NCBI GenBank assembly: GCA_936450465.1
Contig: OW388292.1
Span: 7,583,756-7,647,755, forward strand
DNA from: Gibbula magus
Taxonomy: Eukaryota; Mollusca; Gastropoda; Trochida; Trochidae
Length of the DNA stretch: 64,000 nt
Direction: 5' to 3'
Positions 1 to 12,870 of this stretch are shown here, one piece after another. Under the pieces are notes generated by a model, which searched no databases, was not told the DNA's origin, and saw nothing but the letters and a program-made list of their open reading frames with translations. How positions within the stretch are numbered: the stretch's first letter is position 1; the number at the start of each line of letters is the position of its first letter. The translations under genes were made by a program, and so were the position numbers.

Positions 1-600
1 GTGTGATTGTGTTGTTTTATCTTTAATCTAGTTGGGCGTTATTAATGTTTCCTGAAAACTCTCTGTTTAGTGTAACGAGAGAGTAGAAGTAAAAGGTCAC
101 AATGCAAGAACTCATTAGGGACGCTATGCAGGTGACATGGCCTTTTAGCTGTTTCAGTAGCCCCGATTGAGTATAAAAAGCATTAAACGCGGTTGCTGTG
201 TGGATGTAAATATCGCGTCTCCAAGCATGTGAATTGTCCTCTTAGAAAACCAAAATATTTGTTATGAAATTAAACGCTCCATATTACAAACTGATATTCT
301 ACGTCAGCGGTTGCTCAGGTAAAACTGTTTACAAATACCATAGAAACTTATACTAACGTTATAACATATAAACACAATAAACTGCATGCCGTCAGTTATC
401 GGTTTGAAACAAAAAATTATGTATTTTAAACATTCGTCAATTAGGTATCTCCTGGCCGAACAAACTTCACCAGGGGATCGTTGCACAAAACAACCTGAAC
501 ACAAAGTTTACCTCAATAACATCCTTTTCCATTACACTTAGGTTAACCGTAGCTTGTAGGCTACCTTTGGGCTCAGTGCACGGGGACCCAAGACGGCGGC
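1..600. other. Unassigned flank before the first minisatellite
   Basis: No exon, RNA gene or transposon could be recognised here. The small open frame on the - strand at 304-504 resembles nothing known and has no supporting context. Confidence 0.5.
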
Positions 601-2740
601 ATACTGCTACTCGGAGCTCTTCGTATTGAAACATACTGCTACTCGGAGCTCTTCGTATTGAAACATACTGCTATATACGGAGCTCTTCGTATTGAAACAT
701 ACTGCTATATACGGAGCTCTTCGTATTGAAACATACTGCTATATACGGAGCTCTTCGTATTGAAACATACTGCTGTATACGGAGCTCTTCGTATTGAAAC
801 ATACTGCTATATACGGAGCTCTTCGTATTGAAACATACTGCTATATACGGAGCTCTTCGTATTGGAACATACTGCTATATACGGAGCTCTTCGTATTGAA
901 ACATACTGCTATATACGGAGCTCTTCGTATTGAAACATACTGCTGTATACGGAGCTCTTCGTATTGAAACATACTGCTATATTCGGAGCTCTTCGTATTG
1001 AAACATACTGCTATATACGGAGCTCTTCGTATTGAAACATACTGCTATTTGGAGCTCTCCTTATTGAAACATACTGCTATATTCGGAGCTGTCCTTATTG
1101 AAACATACTGCTATATTCGGAACTCTTCGTATTGAAACATACTGCTATATTCGGAGCTCTCCGTATTGAAACATACTGCTATTCTGAACTCTTCGTATTG
1201 GAACATACTGCTATATTCGGAGCTCTACGTATTGAAACATACTGCTATTCTGAACTCTTCGTATTGGAACATACTGCTATATTCGAAGCTCTTCGTATTG
1301 AAACATACTGCTATATTCGGAGCTCTCCTTATTGAAACATACTGCTATTCGGAGCTCTTCGTATTGAAACATACTGCTATATTCGGAGCTCTTCGTATTG
1401 AAATATACTGCTATATTCTTAGCTCTTCGTATTGAAACATACTGCTATTCGGAACTCTCCTTATTGAAACATACTGCTATTCGGACCTCTTATATTGAAA
1501 CATACTGCTATATTCGGAACTCTTCGTATTGAAACATACTGCTATATTCGGAGCTCTTCGTATTGAAACATACTGCTATATACGGAGCTCTTCGTATTGA
1601 AACATACTGCTTTTCGGAGCTCTCCGTATTGAAACATACTGCTATATTCGGAGCTCTTCGTATTGAAACATACTGCTTTATTCGGAGCTCTCCGTATTGA
1701 AACATACTGCTATTCGGAACTCTTCGTATTGAAACATACTGCTATATTCGGAGCTCTTCGTATTGAAACATACTGCTATTCGGAGCTCTTCGTATTGAAA
1801 CATACTGCTATTCGGAGCTCTTCGTATTGAAACATACTGCTATTCGGAGCTCTTCGTATTGAAACATACTGCAATATTCGGAGCTCTTCGTATTGAAACA
1901 TACTGCTATTCTGAACTCTTCGTATTGGAACATACTGCTATATTCGGAGCTCTTCGTATTGAAACATACTGCTATTCGGAGCTCTTCGTATTGAAACATA
2001 CTGCTATTCGGAGCTCTTCGTATTGAAACATACTGCAATATTCGGAGCTCTTCATATTGAAACATACTGCTATTCTGAACTCTTCGTATTGGAACATACT
2101 GCTATATTCGGAGCTCTTCGTATTGAAACATACTGCTATTCGGACCTCTTATATTGAAACATACTGCTATTCGGAACTCTTCGTATTGAAACATACTGCT
2201 ATATTCGGAACTCTTCGTATTGAAACATACTGCTATATTCGGAGCTCTCCTTATTGAAACATACTGCTATATTCGGAGCTCTTCGTATTGAAACATACTG
2301 CTATTCGGAGCTTTTCGTATTGAAAAATACTGCTATTCGGACCTCTTATATTGATACATACTGCTATTCGGAACTCTTCGTATTGAAACATACTGCTACT
2401 CGGAACTCTTCGTATTGAAACATACTTCTATTCGGAGCTCTCCGTATTGAAACATACTGCTATATTCGGAGCTCTTCGTATTGAAACATACTGCTACTCG
2501 GAGCTCTTCGTATTGAAACATACTGCTATTCGGAGCTCTCCGTATTGAAACATACTGCTATTCGGAGCTCTCCGTATTGAAACATACTGCTATATTCGGA
2601 GCTCTTCGTATTGAAACATACTGCTACTCGGAGCTCTTCGTATTGAAACATACTGCTATTCGGAGCTCGTCGTATTGAAACATACTGCTATTCGGAGCTC
2701 TTCGTATTGAAACAAACTGCTATATTCGGAGCTCTTCGTA
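601..2740. repeat. Minisatellite, 32/34-bp units, about 65 copies
   Basis: Tandem units contain the core GAGCTCTTCGTATTGAAACA followed by TACTGCTATA and a TACGG or TTCGG end. Two length classes alternate: 34 bp (with CTATATACGG or CTATATTCGG) and 32 bp (with CTATTCGG or CTACTCGG). The ACGG type dominates to about 1030 and the TTCGG types after it. A block at about 1868-1985 recurs at about 2032-2150, showing higher-order duplication. Open frames on both strands here are repeat artefacts. Confidence 0.97.
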
Positions 2741-2743
2741 TAT

Positions 2744-3599
2744 CATACCATAACGACAGAGGAACATCATAGTTGTTCGAATATTATCGATATCGATAGT
2801 TGAGAACACTTTAAAACAGGAGTTTCTAAATGGTTTTAATGTTTACAACAGTCGTACTCTCAGAGTATAATTAATTTAACTAAATATTGGCTTTGACGCG
2901 GTTTGTCCAATAAAGCAGCCCAAAACGAAAACCTATTTGGATACAAATAGTAATAATCAAATCGTTAGACGCTTAAAAAATCTCATTTTTTTGTGATTCA
3001 CCAAACAAAATGTCAAGTTGTCTCAAACAAGTTGTTTCCAGCAAAGTTCCAGCTTGAAGTAATTAAATAACGTTTGTAAATGCACGTAATCCGGCTGCAC
3101 GACTCCCCGAACAAAGGGAGAGGAACGGGCTATTCATCAGAGGGTGTGTTTGTCCCGTGTTTGGGAGCTCAGTGAGGTGTTTACACCACGTAGCCACGCT
3201 GCAGGCTTCTACTGCAGTCTCCGTCCATACATCTACATGTCACCGCGTCACCGCGTCACCGCGTCACCATGCAGCAAACGACAGTCCTCGTCCTTGGTAC
3301 CACAAACATGTATGGCGAGCCGGGTCCTTGTGCAGTCCGATTGCCTTCAGCGTTTTAATGTGTACAATGATTTGATTATGCATTAAGTTTTTCTCTATTT
3401 TCAAATCCATGTGTTAATCCGGGTGTATGGTCTGTGAGGAGGAAAGTAATGGCCATGATCTTACAAACAACTCCATGTATGTTAGATGTGCGTATTACTT
3501 CTGTATAAAGAGCGTACTGTAGACAAATAGTTAAATGGAGACCCTAATCTTCACCTTATAGTCTCAAGTTTGACAAATACAAAGATTGCAACATCATAG
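2744..3599. other. Unassigned stretch with a short CACCGCGT repeat
   Basis: At about 3241-3268 the 8-mer CACCGCGT is repeated about three times. Overlapping open frames of 72-80 codons around it show no recognisable protein. Nothing else was identified. Confidence 0.4.
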
Positions 3600-4215
3600 A
3601 AAACTTTTTAAAATATAAATATATATGTGATCGTAGTTGTCAGATCCATATAAAAGTTTTGGGCTTATCTTCAAATCAAATATTTTTTAAAAAGGTGTTA
3701 AATGACATATCACCTCAAGATCGCATATTTTTATAGATACCAATCACAACTTTCAAGGCTTGTGTTGATGCCTGTTTAGTGTGGTGAGACAAAGACAGGT
3801 GATATAAGAAGAATACACACCTAACTATTTATAAGCACTAGTAGTTTAAAGAAGTTCTCCTCTATAAACCATCTTTCGATCTCCCCTAGTACAGTGTCAT
3901 CTGCAAAAAGGAATATAAATAATTGCTGACTGTTTCTGGGTGTAATTGGATCCCATTCGTACATGTGTTACATATTTGCTGTGCTAATCCGTTAATGAAA
4001 AAAATACAAAAAAGAAGGGGGCTTAAAATACAGCCTTGTCTAACTCCAAGTTGATTAATAAATGGCTCAGAAGTTTATTGATTGTTTCTTACACGTACCT
4101 TAACATGTTTATACATACTTTAAACATTTATATTCATTCTACTACTGATTCCGTTTGCAGGATATCCCATATATTACTTCTCTCTACAGAGTCAAAAGTT
4201 TTTGCAATTGTGCAA
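3600..4215 (-). pseudogene. Non-LTR retrotransposon (LINE) reverse-transcriptase fragment, frameshifted
   Basis: Reading the - strand from 4215 down, pieces in shifting frames match reverse transcriptase order. KTFDSVERSNIWDILQ (about 4200-4150) is motif A with its Asp. A MYK-like stretch follows, then QLGVRQGCILSPLLF (about 4060-4000). LFADDTVL (about 3915-3885) is the catalytic FADD motif C. An LGVYF-like thumb segment and FDLKISPKLLYGSD (about 3695-3650) come next. Several frameshifts and stops interrupt it and no full ORF2, endonuclease or 3' tail is seen, so it is a dead, truncated copy. The clade could not be assigned; CR1-like or related is possible. Confidence 0.75.
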
Positions 4216-7200
4216 ATAAGGCATAGAACTTTCCCCTTTTGAGCCCTAATCGTAAACAGTTAATTTCTATATATCGTATTCTCTGATCGGTTCCTAGTAA
4301 ACTTTTGAAAACTTTAAATGAGTTTTATGACTTGTTGAACTGGAGCAGTATTATCAGTATTGTAGGCTAAAATGTCATAAACATAAACACTACCTTTCTT
4401 AGAATCGAAGCAATTAAAATATTTGAATTATACCAAGTCTTTACATGGAACTAGTCGCCGCTATTGACTGGTATTCGAATCTTAAAAATGCATGTTTATG
4501 TTTAGAACATTTAGAAATATTTTTATTTTGTCTACACATGTCTCATAATATCATTACATCTGAGTACTTCCTTGTTACTATTCGTTTATTTGACGTGTAA
4601 TATGTATTGTATATCTCTATTTCTCCTCGATCCAGCCTACAGTCTCTGCGTGCATTGCCAGTTTGTAGTGGTTATGTGCTGATTGTATACATACATAGAA
4701 GTGTTTGTTTCTACAGTGATGTGATCATTAAAAACTCCGACCAAGACAGCTTGTGCTGAAAAGTAAACTGGCAAGTCTTTGGTGTCAGTAATGTGCAAGT
4801 TCTGTATCAAATTTGAATGAAATAACTACTGTTTGGCAGTCTGGGTTAACCTCAGCCACGTTCTCCTTTGAAGTCGTATAGAGTAGTTAATTTCTGTTTG
4901 CACCCCTGCTGCTACACGGGGGCTGAAATAACTGTAGAAAATTCAAACCACTGGTTCTTGACAAATTCTTTTAATCCTGTGTAAAACTTCAAACAGGTTT
5001 CACTTTGTTCTTAAGATAAATTTCAGGATTGCTATCAAAAGCTTCCATTTACATGTAAACAAATCTAATGGGTTTGCTCATTCCCGCCGTCAACATGCCA
5101 AAATATTTCCGTGAGGACATCACGCTCTTGATGTAGGGGAAATTTCTTGAGACAACCGCACGTCATTTGTTGATTTTACTTACTGTTGATAAGTCATGCT
5201 TAACATTTTTGTTTACACCAATATCAGATAATGATCAATTTACTTTTAAAATCCTTTCAAGTGAAATGGCATTTACATGTTTGAAATCCAATACATGGTT
5301 GTTTGTCATTCCTCTGGGGAGAGTCATGTCTATGTCACGTGACAAGCTACACGTGTAATGCACGCGTTTTGATGTATTTGTTATATATAACCGTGTGCTT
5401 ATTGTGTGAACATTAATGAAGTAAACTGAGGACAATACATTTAAGAAACAAAGCAACACCATGGTAAGAACAAAGAAAAGATAACATGCGATCACCAAAG
5501 TTGCATACCGCTACATAAACTTTCGTCTCCCCCCATTGTTTTCTTTTTTAAATTGTGAGATGGTCCTATTAAGGGGTTGTTCTAGACTCTGATGGCGACT
5601 ACTTCAAATATTTAACTCTTTATCTACATAAGACAAAGGTAATGTTACACGATTAAGCCATAGGTCCGCACTTCAGGGGCATTTATGATCTATCCTGCAG
5701 CATTTATGGGGCATTTGCAATATATCTTATTACCGTAATCTGTTAAAAGAGTCATAAAGGAAGCCAAAAACAAGCATTAAATCAAGCTGCTCGAAGCAGA
5801 GAGGCAGGCACTGCCACATAAACATGCTGTAATTAAGTAGTTGAGTTCCTTCCCCTTATCTGCACAGCATGTGCTCTCACAGTATGCCATGCCCTCACGA
5901 TCAAAACTGTTTACTCAGTTAAACACGAGACCACACTACATTGGTAATTGTTTGACCAAGTGGAAACAATAACATGTTAAGTATCTGTCCTCAAAGACAT
6001 ACCGGTACTTAGCGTTGGGCCTACTTTCGATTTCATCTTTAAATACGAAATTCAAGTCTCTAGAAATTAGTAGACTAAAAGATTTGCTGGTGCAATTTTA
6101 ACTAGAGTCTTCCTCAATTGAAACAACGTTAACCCGTTACCGTGGCCAATGAGGTCGTCGATCTTCTTATAATTTAGCACCTTTGGGACAAACTCGGACG
6201 TCGTAATTGATATATCAAAATCCGCCATTAACGAGAAACGCTTGGGCAAATGCCCTGCAGAGGAATGACGTCACATGTCTAATCAAAACGTCAGTAGACC
6301 CATCTATAGAGTTCGTCGCCGAGTTCGAGCCTGCATCACTGCTCGGGGTGGACACACCCGGTACTGCAGAAACTGTACTGCTCACAAGGTTATAAAATCT
6401 GGAAGAACATGTCTGTTACATAGATACAAAGGTTTGGGTCTTGGTAATTTAGACTCACAACATCTATCGGCTTCTCTCCAAGAACGAGTAATAAAAATTC
6501 AACATTTGAGGACAGGCTCTTTATTGGATGGACACTAATATTAGATGCTTTAATTTTCATAATCCCAATAATACGGGCGTGACAGGGGTATAGAAGACCG
6601 AGGGCTTTATAAATGCATTTGACATTTTCACAATATATGAGGTTTGAGCATAAATCTATGAGAGAGTAGAGCATTGAGTCAATTTTCAGATGACTCCCTA
6701 TCATCTTACCTCTGACTAATTCTAATGAACCAAGGTACTAGAAGCTTGCGTGTAGACACACCTCAACCAACAAACTATACTTGCATGTTTGGTGCATGTT
6801 ATTAACCTTTTATTTCATATATAAGCATGAAACCTTAAACAATAAAGCATTCACCGATTGATTATCTACAGAGTCAATGGATCTATTTCTTATGATATTT
6901 ACTATACCTTTGTCCATGTGCTCCAAGTTAGACTCATTCGTGGTGTCAGATAACTTGACCTGCTAAATAAGGAGTTACTTTCTTCAAAAACACAGAGCCA
7001 GTTTTACTCCAACATGTTCCATTGGTATCATATTGGTATATATATATATATACTCTCAGTTCCATAGTGTATTCAGTTTATCTAGACTTGCTGAACAAAG
7101 ATCTAGACTGTATTAGAGCTCTTAATTTTACACAGGCATGGAGCAGAAGTAGGTGTGGACCAACACTGGTCAATATGGGTGACCTTGCAGTTATTTTCAA

Positions 7201-7371
7201 CGTCACGGCGAGGGTTATTACGATGTCTGGAGATGATGGAAGCAACAAAAGTTTGAGCTGATCCAATTCTCTATTTTGTTTAGTCTCACAGTTACATACA
7301 GGAAGTGTTTTGCAGAGCATGTCAAGTGACTTGAAGTTGCTATTAGTTTACCTGTGTTGTTCTTCTTCCAG
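4216..7371. other. Unassigned stretch upstream of the first visible exon
   Basis: This is where a further upstream coding exon would be expected if the gene's 5' end were nearby. All three + frames were read for an exon ending in a PYAxPPxGxLRF-like sequence and none was found. Short open frames at 5167-5498, 6067-6704 and 7022-7320 resemble no known protein. The missing exon(s) therefore probably lie before base 1. Confidence 0.5.
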
Positions 7372-7530
7372 GACCCTGTGCCTCCCCGGCCGTGGGGTGA
7401 GCTGAACGCGATGGAGTACCCCCCGGCGTGTATCCAGCCCAAGGTGGGGATAGATTACATTGATTACCTGGTCCCGGGCTTCAACAAGACCAGTGAGGAC
7501 TGTCTCTTCCTCAATATATACGTGCCACGG
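7372..7530 (+). CDS. Esterase-like gene, visible exon 1 (residues 1-53)
   Basis: Encodes the stretch PVPPRPWGELNA through SEDCLFLNIYVPR, the conserved early part of the cholinesterase/neuroligin fold. The acceptor is a pyrimidine-rich TTCTTCTTCCAG ending at 7371 and the donor is GTAGGT at 7531. The length is 159 nt, phase 0 to 0. Cys20 and Cys44 match the first conserved disulfide loop of the family, and SEDCLFLN is a family signature. Acetylcholinesterase has its choline-binding Trp ten residues before the second Cys; here that position is Val34. NKT at about residue 38 is a possible N-glycosylation site. The upstream partner exon, expected to end in a GxPYAxPPxGxLRF-type sequence, was not found in 1-7371. 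Confidence 0.93.
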
Positions 7531-10500
7531 GTAGGTGACAACTCTTCTTAAATTTGGAGCACAATTGGCCAAGGTTCGAATCCCGGTGCTTACACCAAAA
7601 TGTTTTGCATGCTCATTCTTTGATATGGTGCTGTATACTTGTAATATTATTATCATTATGAATACACCAATGGTAGGTGACACCTTATTTACATATAAAT
7701 GCACCATGAGTAGGTAATCCTCTTCCTGAATACAAATGTGACACTGGAAGGTGGTGTCTCTTTCTTAATACGAGTACCAAAGGGCGATAATGCCTGTTTC
7801 TCAATGTAAACGTGACACTGGTAGGTTCTGTCTCTTACTCAATATAGAGATCATCAACATTGTACATTAACTTGAGTCTTAAAATCGTACACAGATTTGT
7901 ATCAGCTAAATAGTGCCTATAATTATAATTTTCCTAAACTGTTTTTAAAATCCTTCTCATTAATCTTCTATAAAGAATCAAAACCTGTTGATATGGACAC
8001 ATTTATTTCTCTGATAACCGACGTTGCATGACTTTTTACAATTTCAGGGCACTCGCATACATATAACACATCATTTATCTCAATTAGATATATTAATTAG
8101 TAATCAAACTTGTCGAACACAAGGGGAAAACAGAGTGTCCACGTACATGTCCCTGCCGAAAACTCTGGGAAGACAGATTGTACAAGTATGTCCCTATTTC
8201 ACCCTCCTGATTTTCATTTGGGTCCTTTTCTCTCTGTCCTGTTACTTGATCTCATATTCGAACTGACTATCTGTCTTACGTCAAAAACAATTCACGCGAA
8301 TGCAGCAAGTGTAAAATATGTCGCTGTGGTATCATAATTGTAAATGTGTCAGAGCTGAAAATAGATATTTTGACGTGGATTTAAAGAAGAAATCTCTGAT
8401 TAATCTGGCGATGAAAGGAAGGCTGATTGAACTTCGGTATGGAGGCGCGAGAATGACACAAGAAATACGTTTTCTTCCGATTATCTTAACATGAAAGCTG
8501 CAAATGGTTTGCCTTATCATCAGAGGTAACTCGACTGACCCGGCCTGGGGATAAATTGCTTTGCATAATTGGACTGGTACTCCGGATAGAGGAACAGGTA
8601 ACACGTGCCTCTCATCTTCAGGTCGGGACAGAGCATCTTTAAGTGCTGTCCTTTAAACAAATGTGGATAGGAAATGGGGATTGTTTAAAATAAAAGGATA
8701 AATGTTTTATCTAAATTTAACCACAGACTTGCAGAAAAAACATCGTGTCCATTTTTTAGTTTGATGCTAAAAAAACGAAAGAAATATTCTCATTTGTTAA
8801 GAAATATCGACTTTACTTTTTAAGTCTTTATCAACAACAAATGGAGTACAGAAACAATATATGAAACATTCCAGTAAAAACTTAAATACACGATAACCTG
8901 TTGATGTAATGGAGCAAGTTCTTCCCTATAAAATGTCACATTGCTATCCATTGTTTTGACAGCCCTAACGTGAAACATCAAAACAAATTCCCAAACATTT
9001 GTCACGAGGCAAATAATGCCTGATATGTTTAACATGAACGTGCTACTGATACCTCAGTGAATACAGTGCTCAGCCCACAGTGAGAACAGAGCCACACCCA
9101 CATCCCAGCTAGTGATGAAATCAGCCTTAAAGATTAGATGTCATGCCATATGTCACATTCGGATTCATTAAAATGGGATTTCAATTTGACAATTGCTCGC
9201 TTATAAATTTCTGAAATCGGCCCATAAATTACTTATATACGGCTTTTTTAAAAAACGCCTAAATTAGCCCCAGCGGTCAGAATGAAAATCAGCGGGGGTA
9301 TGGTCCCTGAAGCGATTCCTCCTGTGACGTCACTGGAGGAATTTCATTATCGGCGATAGTCATAACTCGTAATTTCGCAACATTTTGATTGTTAATTTCA
9401 CAAAGAAACTCAAAAAAACAACTTAAATTTTCCATATATCGATTGTTTAGATATCCAACTACAACTACTAATATCCAATTTCATAATTATTGCATAAACA
9501 TTTGTTTTTGGTGGTTTAACACAGTTCATAAATTCATCTAGAGGTAGTGATAATCATCATTAATTAATTAAGTAATGAGGCTCCGCAGACAAGCTGTCTA
9601 CCGGACCCCATCTGTCGCTAATCACAGTCACGCCTCAAGGATTGTCTTCCAAGCGTATCGCCGGGCTGATTGCGGCATTGTTAAAATGGGTAAATTAAAA
9701 TCGTCTTAATAATCAATTGCAAGCGATACTAACGCTGCGTTCTGTTTCAAACGTTCGTGATAACACCCCTTTCCCCATACTCCATTCTTCTAATTTACAT
9801 CATTATATAACTGTGAAGTGATTTTATTATGTAATCCTCCTATAAACAAATGTTAATCTTCGTGGTCAAATGAGAAAAATGTAACAACTGTCTGTCGTAC
9901 CTGCCACTCTGTGACGTACGTCCTTGTGTATTATATCGACCTTGCAATTGCAGCTCCCAATACATGTTATGCATTTACACAACTTGAACTTTTAGAGTGA
10001 ATTAAGATATGGATTTACGATTCACGCGAATCACTCGTAGTTGTATAAATAAAGAAGAGCTGTGTGACTTAGGAAACTGTGAGAATGTCTAGGTGAGATT
10101 CCACGTCCATGTTAACAGTACACATACATACTCAGACTCTCCCATCTCTGCATCCCCGTGTCTGCTTCCAGTTAAACGTTAAAGGCTAAAGAGTGTGGAC
10201 AAAGGTTGCATACATGCTGCAACTGGCGGAGTCCGCTCTTCATTGTCAGCAAACAGTACATGTGTAGGTCATTTCGTCTTGTTTTCTCATCACATTATTT
10301 CGTCGCGCAATTGTGATTTATAACTCCACATTAATCTTAACTTCTATTTGCAATGAGGAAAAGAAAATACGTATGGACACATATGGATACCACTTATTGC
10401 TTGACTGACCTGATCCTTTCCCGTCAAATTGGCGCTACGTATACCTTCATATCACCTCAAAATGTATAACCTCGGTGTGAACTTACTGGTGATCGTAATT

Positions 10501-11590
10501 GAATCACTCCACTTCAGATATTATGGCTGAATTTTTTTATTAGGTTCAAATTTAATACTGATAATGTCCGATGTTACACCAAATAGCGAGTTACTATTCA
10601 CAAGCGGCACAATTACCCTGAAGGGATTGTAGTTTCGATGTAGCGACTGAGCGCTTCGTGCCTCCCTGGGTGGACTGAGTGGTGAGTGGATGATGTGCCT
10701 TGTCCAGGAACACAGCACAGTATTGGCAGTATAACACAACATCATCAACATCCACATACTTATTTTAACAATTATGCAATGGGCGTTGGTGCAAATGATA
10801 AAGATCTGCAATTCCAACAATTTGAGAAAACAGTCGGTTCCAGTGAAAAAGAGAAGTGGAGGAAATGTCATAATGAGATGAATCATAATCCATTACGGAG
10901 TAAATGAGTGATTAGATATGTCCACGCTTCTCAGCTATTATCCACAATATTTCGTCAGAGAATTGTTCAACATCCTATATCACAGATAGCTCATGACAAT
11001 GTAGAATCCCTCACATGTGCTGCACAGTGTCATGGTGACACACCCCGTCAATCAGAAGCTTGTACCTGACAGCTGTCACCTTTGATTGACGGCTCTGTCC
11101 TCGGTATATTAACAACGTCAACAAGACCATGACTGATCAACTAATCTCGGCACATACCCCCTTCCCCGTAATCCCTCACTTTGTGTGTCGGCATCAAGCA
11201 TAACATCTACACACCCAGGCAGCAGTTCATCTCCACTCGCACAGAACGACTCGTTTCAGAGCGGAGGTGAAGCTTTTGTATCAAACCTAGAATCTGTTAG
11301 TGCAGTTATTCAATTTAGAATTTGTTCTGCCACGAACTGATTTGTTCAAGTATGCACAGGCTGACTGGCACTGTAGAATGGAAGGTCCGTCACGCTTGAT
11401 GAAGTTTCTGACACTCTCTTCTTCGCTCGAGTGAACTCCAGGCGGAGCGTGAAACATGGCAGACCACCCTAACGTTGTCTCACAACCAGACGTTCTAGAG
11501 ACTCACTGCCTTAGTAATATGTATGTTTCTCCGTGTTGTTCCTCTTATGTTCTCTCATGTCCATTACTACCTCTAGATTTACAAATATAA
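7531..11590. other. Intron 1, proximal part
   Basis: No further conserved exon is seen. It contains a 28-bp dyad centred on GTGACGTCAC at 9315-9342 and a 10-bp inverted pair at 11045-11054 and 11093-11102. Open frames at 8024-8266, 8332-8604 and 10521-10907 show no family resemblance. Confidence 0.5.
9315..9342. repeat. 28-bp near-perfect palindrome centred on GTGACGTCAC
   Basis: The left arm ATTCCTCC and right arm GGAGGAAT flank a perfect 10-base palindrome, GTGACGTCAC, with only symmetrical T/T mismatches at 9323 and 9334. It contains the CREB/ATF octamer TGACGTCA. It may be a protein-binding dyad or the tip of a foldback element. Confidence 0.7.
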
Positions 11591-12870
11591 CTCTCTTCTG
11601 ACTTTCTGCAGATTTGTCTTACTCTCTTCTGACTTTTGCAGATTTGTCTTACTCTCTTCTGACTCTCTCCAGATCTGTCTTACTCTCTTTTGTCTTTCTC
11701 CACATGTCATACTTTCTTCTGTCTATCTCCAGTTCTTTTTACTTCCTTCTATCTCTCCAGATCGGTCTCTATTCAGGTCTGTCTTACGCACTTCTGTTCA
11801 AGATCTATCTTAGCTCAATGTGACTCCCTACAGATATGTCTAATTATGACTCTCTCTCTAGATTAGTCCTATTCTCTGTCTTACTCTATACTGACTCTAT
11901 TCAGGTCTTCCTTATTCTGTTCTGTCTCTCTCCAGATATGTCTCAATCTCCTCTGTCCCTCAACAGATCTGTCTACCTCTTTGTGACTCTCCACAACTGT
12001 CTTATTCTGTTCTGTCTCTCCCCAGAACTGTCTCAGAATTACTCTCTTCTGTCTTTCTCCAGATATGTCTTACTCTCTTCTGTCTCTCCCCAGATCTGCC
12101 TTACTCTCTTCTGTCTTTCTCCAGATATGTCTTACTCTCTTCTGTCTCTCTCCAGATATGTCTTACTCTCTTCTGCCTCTCCCCAGATCTGCCTTACTCT
12201 CTTCTGTCTCTCCCCAGAACTGTCTCAGAATTACTCTCTTCTGTCTTTCTCCAGATATGTCTTACTCTCTTCTGTCTCTCCCCAGATCTGCCTTAATCTC
12301 TTCTGTCTCTCCCCAGATCTGCCTTACTCTCTTCTGCCCCTCTCTAGATCTGCCTTAGAATTACTCTCTTCTGTCTTTCTCCAGATATGCCTTACTCTCT
12401 TCTGTCTCTCCCCAGATATGTCTTACTCTCTTCTGTCTTTCTCCAGATATGTCTTACTCTCTTCTGTCTCTCTCCAGATATGTCTTTGTCTCTTCTGTCT
12501 CTCTCCAGATATGTCTTACTCTCTTCTGTCTCTCCCCAGATATGTCTCACTCTCTTCTGTCTCTCCCAAGATCTGCCTTACTCTCTTCTTTCTCTCCCCA
12601 GATCTGCCTTACTCTCTTCTTTCTCTCCCCAGATCTGCCTTACTCTCTTCTGTCTCTCCCCAGATCTGTCTCACTCTCTTCTGTCTCTCTCCAGATCTGC
12701 CTTAGAATTACTCTCTTCTGTCTTTCTCCAGATATGTCTTACTCTCTTCTGTCTCTCCCCAGATGTGCCTTACTCTCTTCTGTCTCTCCCCAGATATGAC
12801 TTACTCTCTTCTGTCTTTCTCCAGATCTGTCTTACTCTCTTCTGTCTCTCGCTAGATCTGTCTCACTCTG
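11591..12870. repeat. Pyrimidine-rich minisatellite, 31-bp units, about 41 copies
   Basis: Units contain TACTCTCTTCTGTCTCTCCC followed by CAGATCTGCCT, exactly 31 bp apart in the regular part (for example 12601 and 12632). Early copies (11591-11900) are more diverged. A longer unit containing CAGAATTACTCTC recurs around 12027, 12225, 12355 and 12700, showing higher-order structure. The + strand is almost all pyrimidine up to each CAG, so each unit resembles a 3' splice site. The open frames of 97-289 codons are artefacts. Confidence 0.95.

Noticed and set aside
601..2740. CRISPR-like regular repeats (also considered for other arrays)
   Set aside because: The units are directly adjacent with no unique spacers, and the window is clearly eukaryotic.
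8046..8187. Possible extra exon after a TTTCAG
   Set aside because: Joining exon 1 directly to exon 2 reproduces the family sequence without a gap, and this peptide has no family resemblance.
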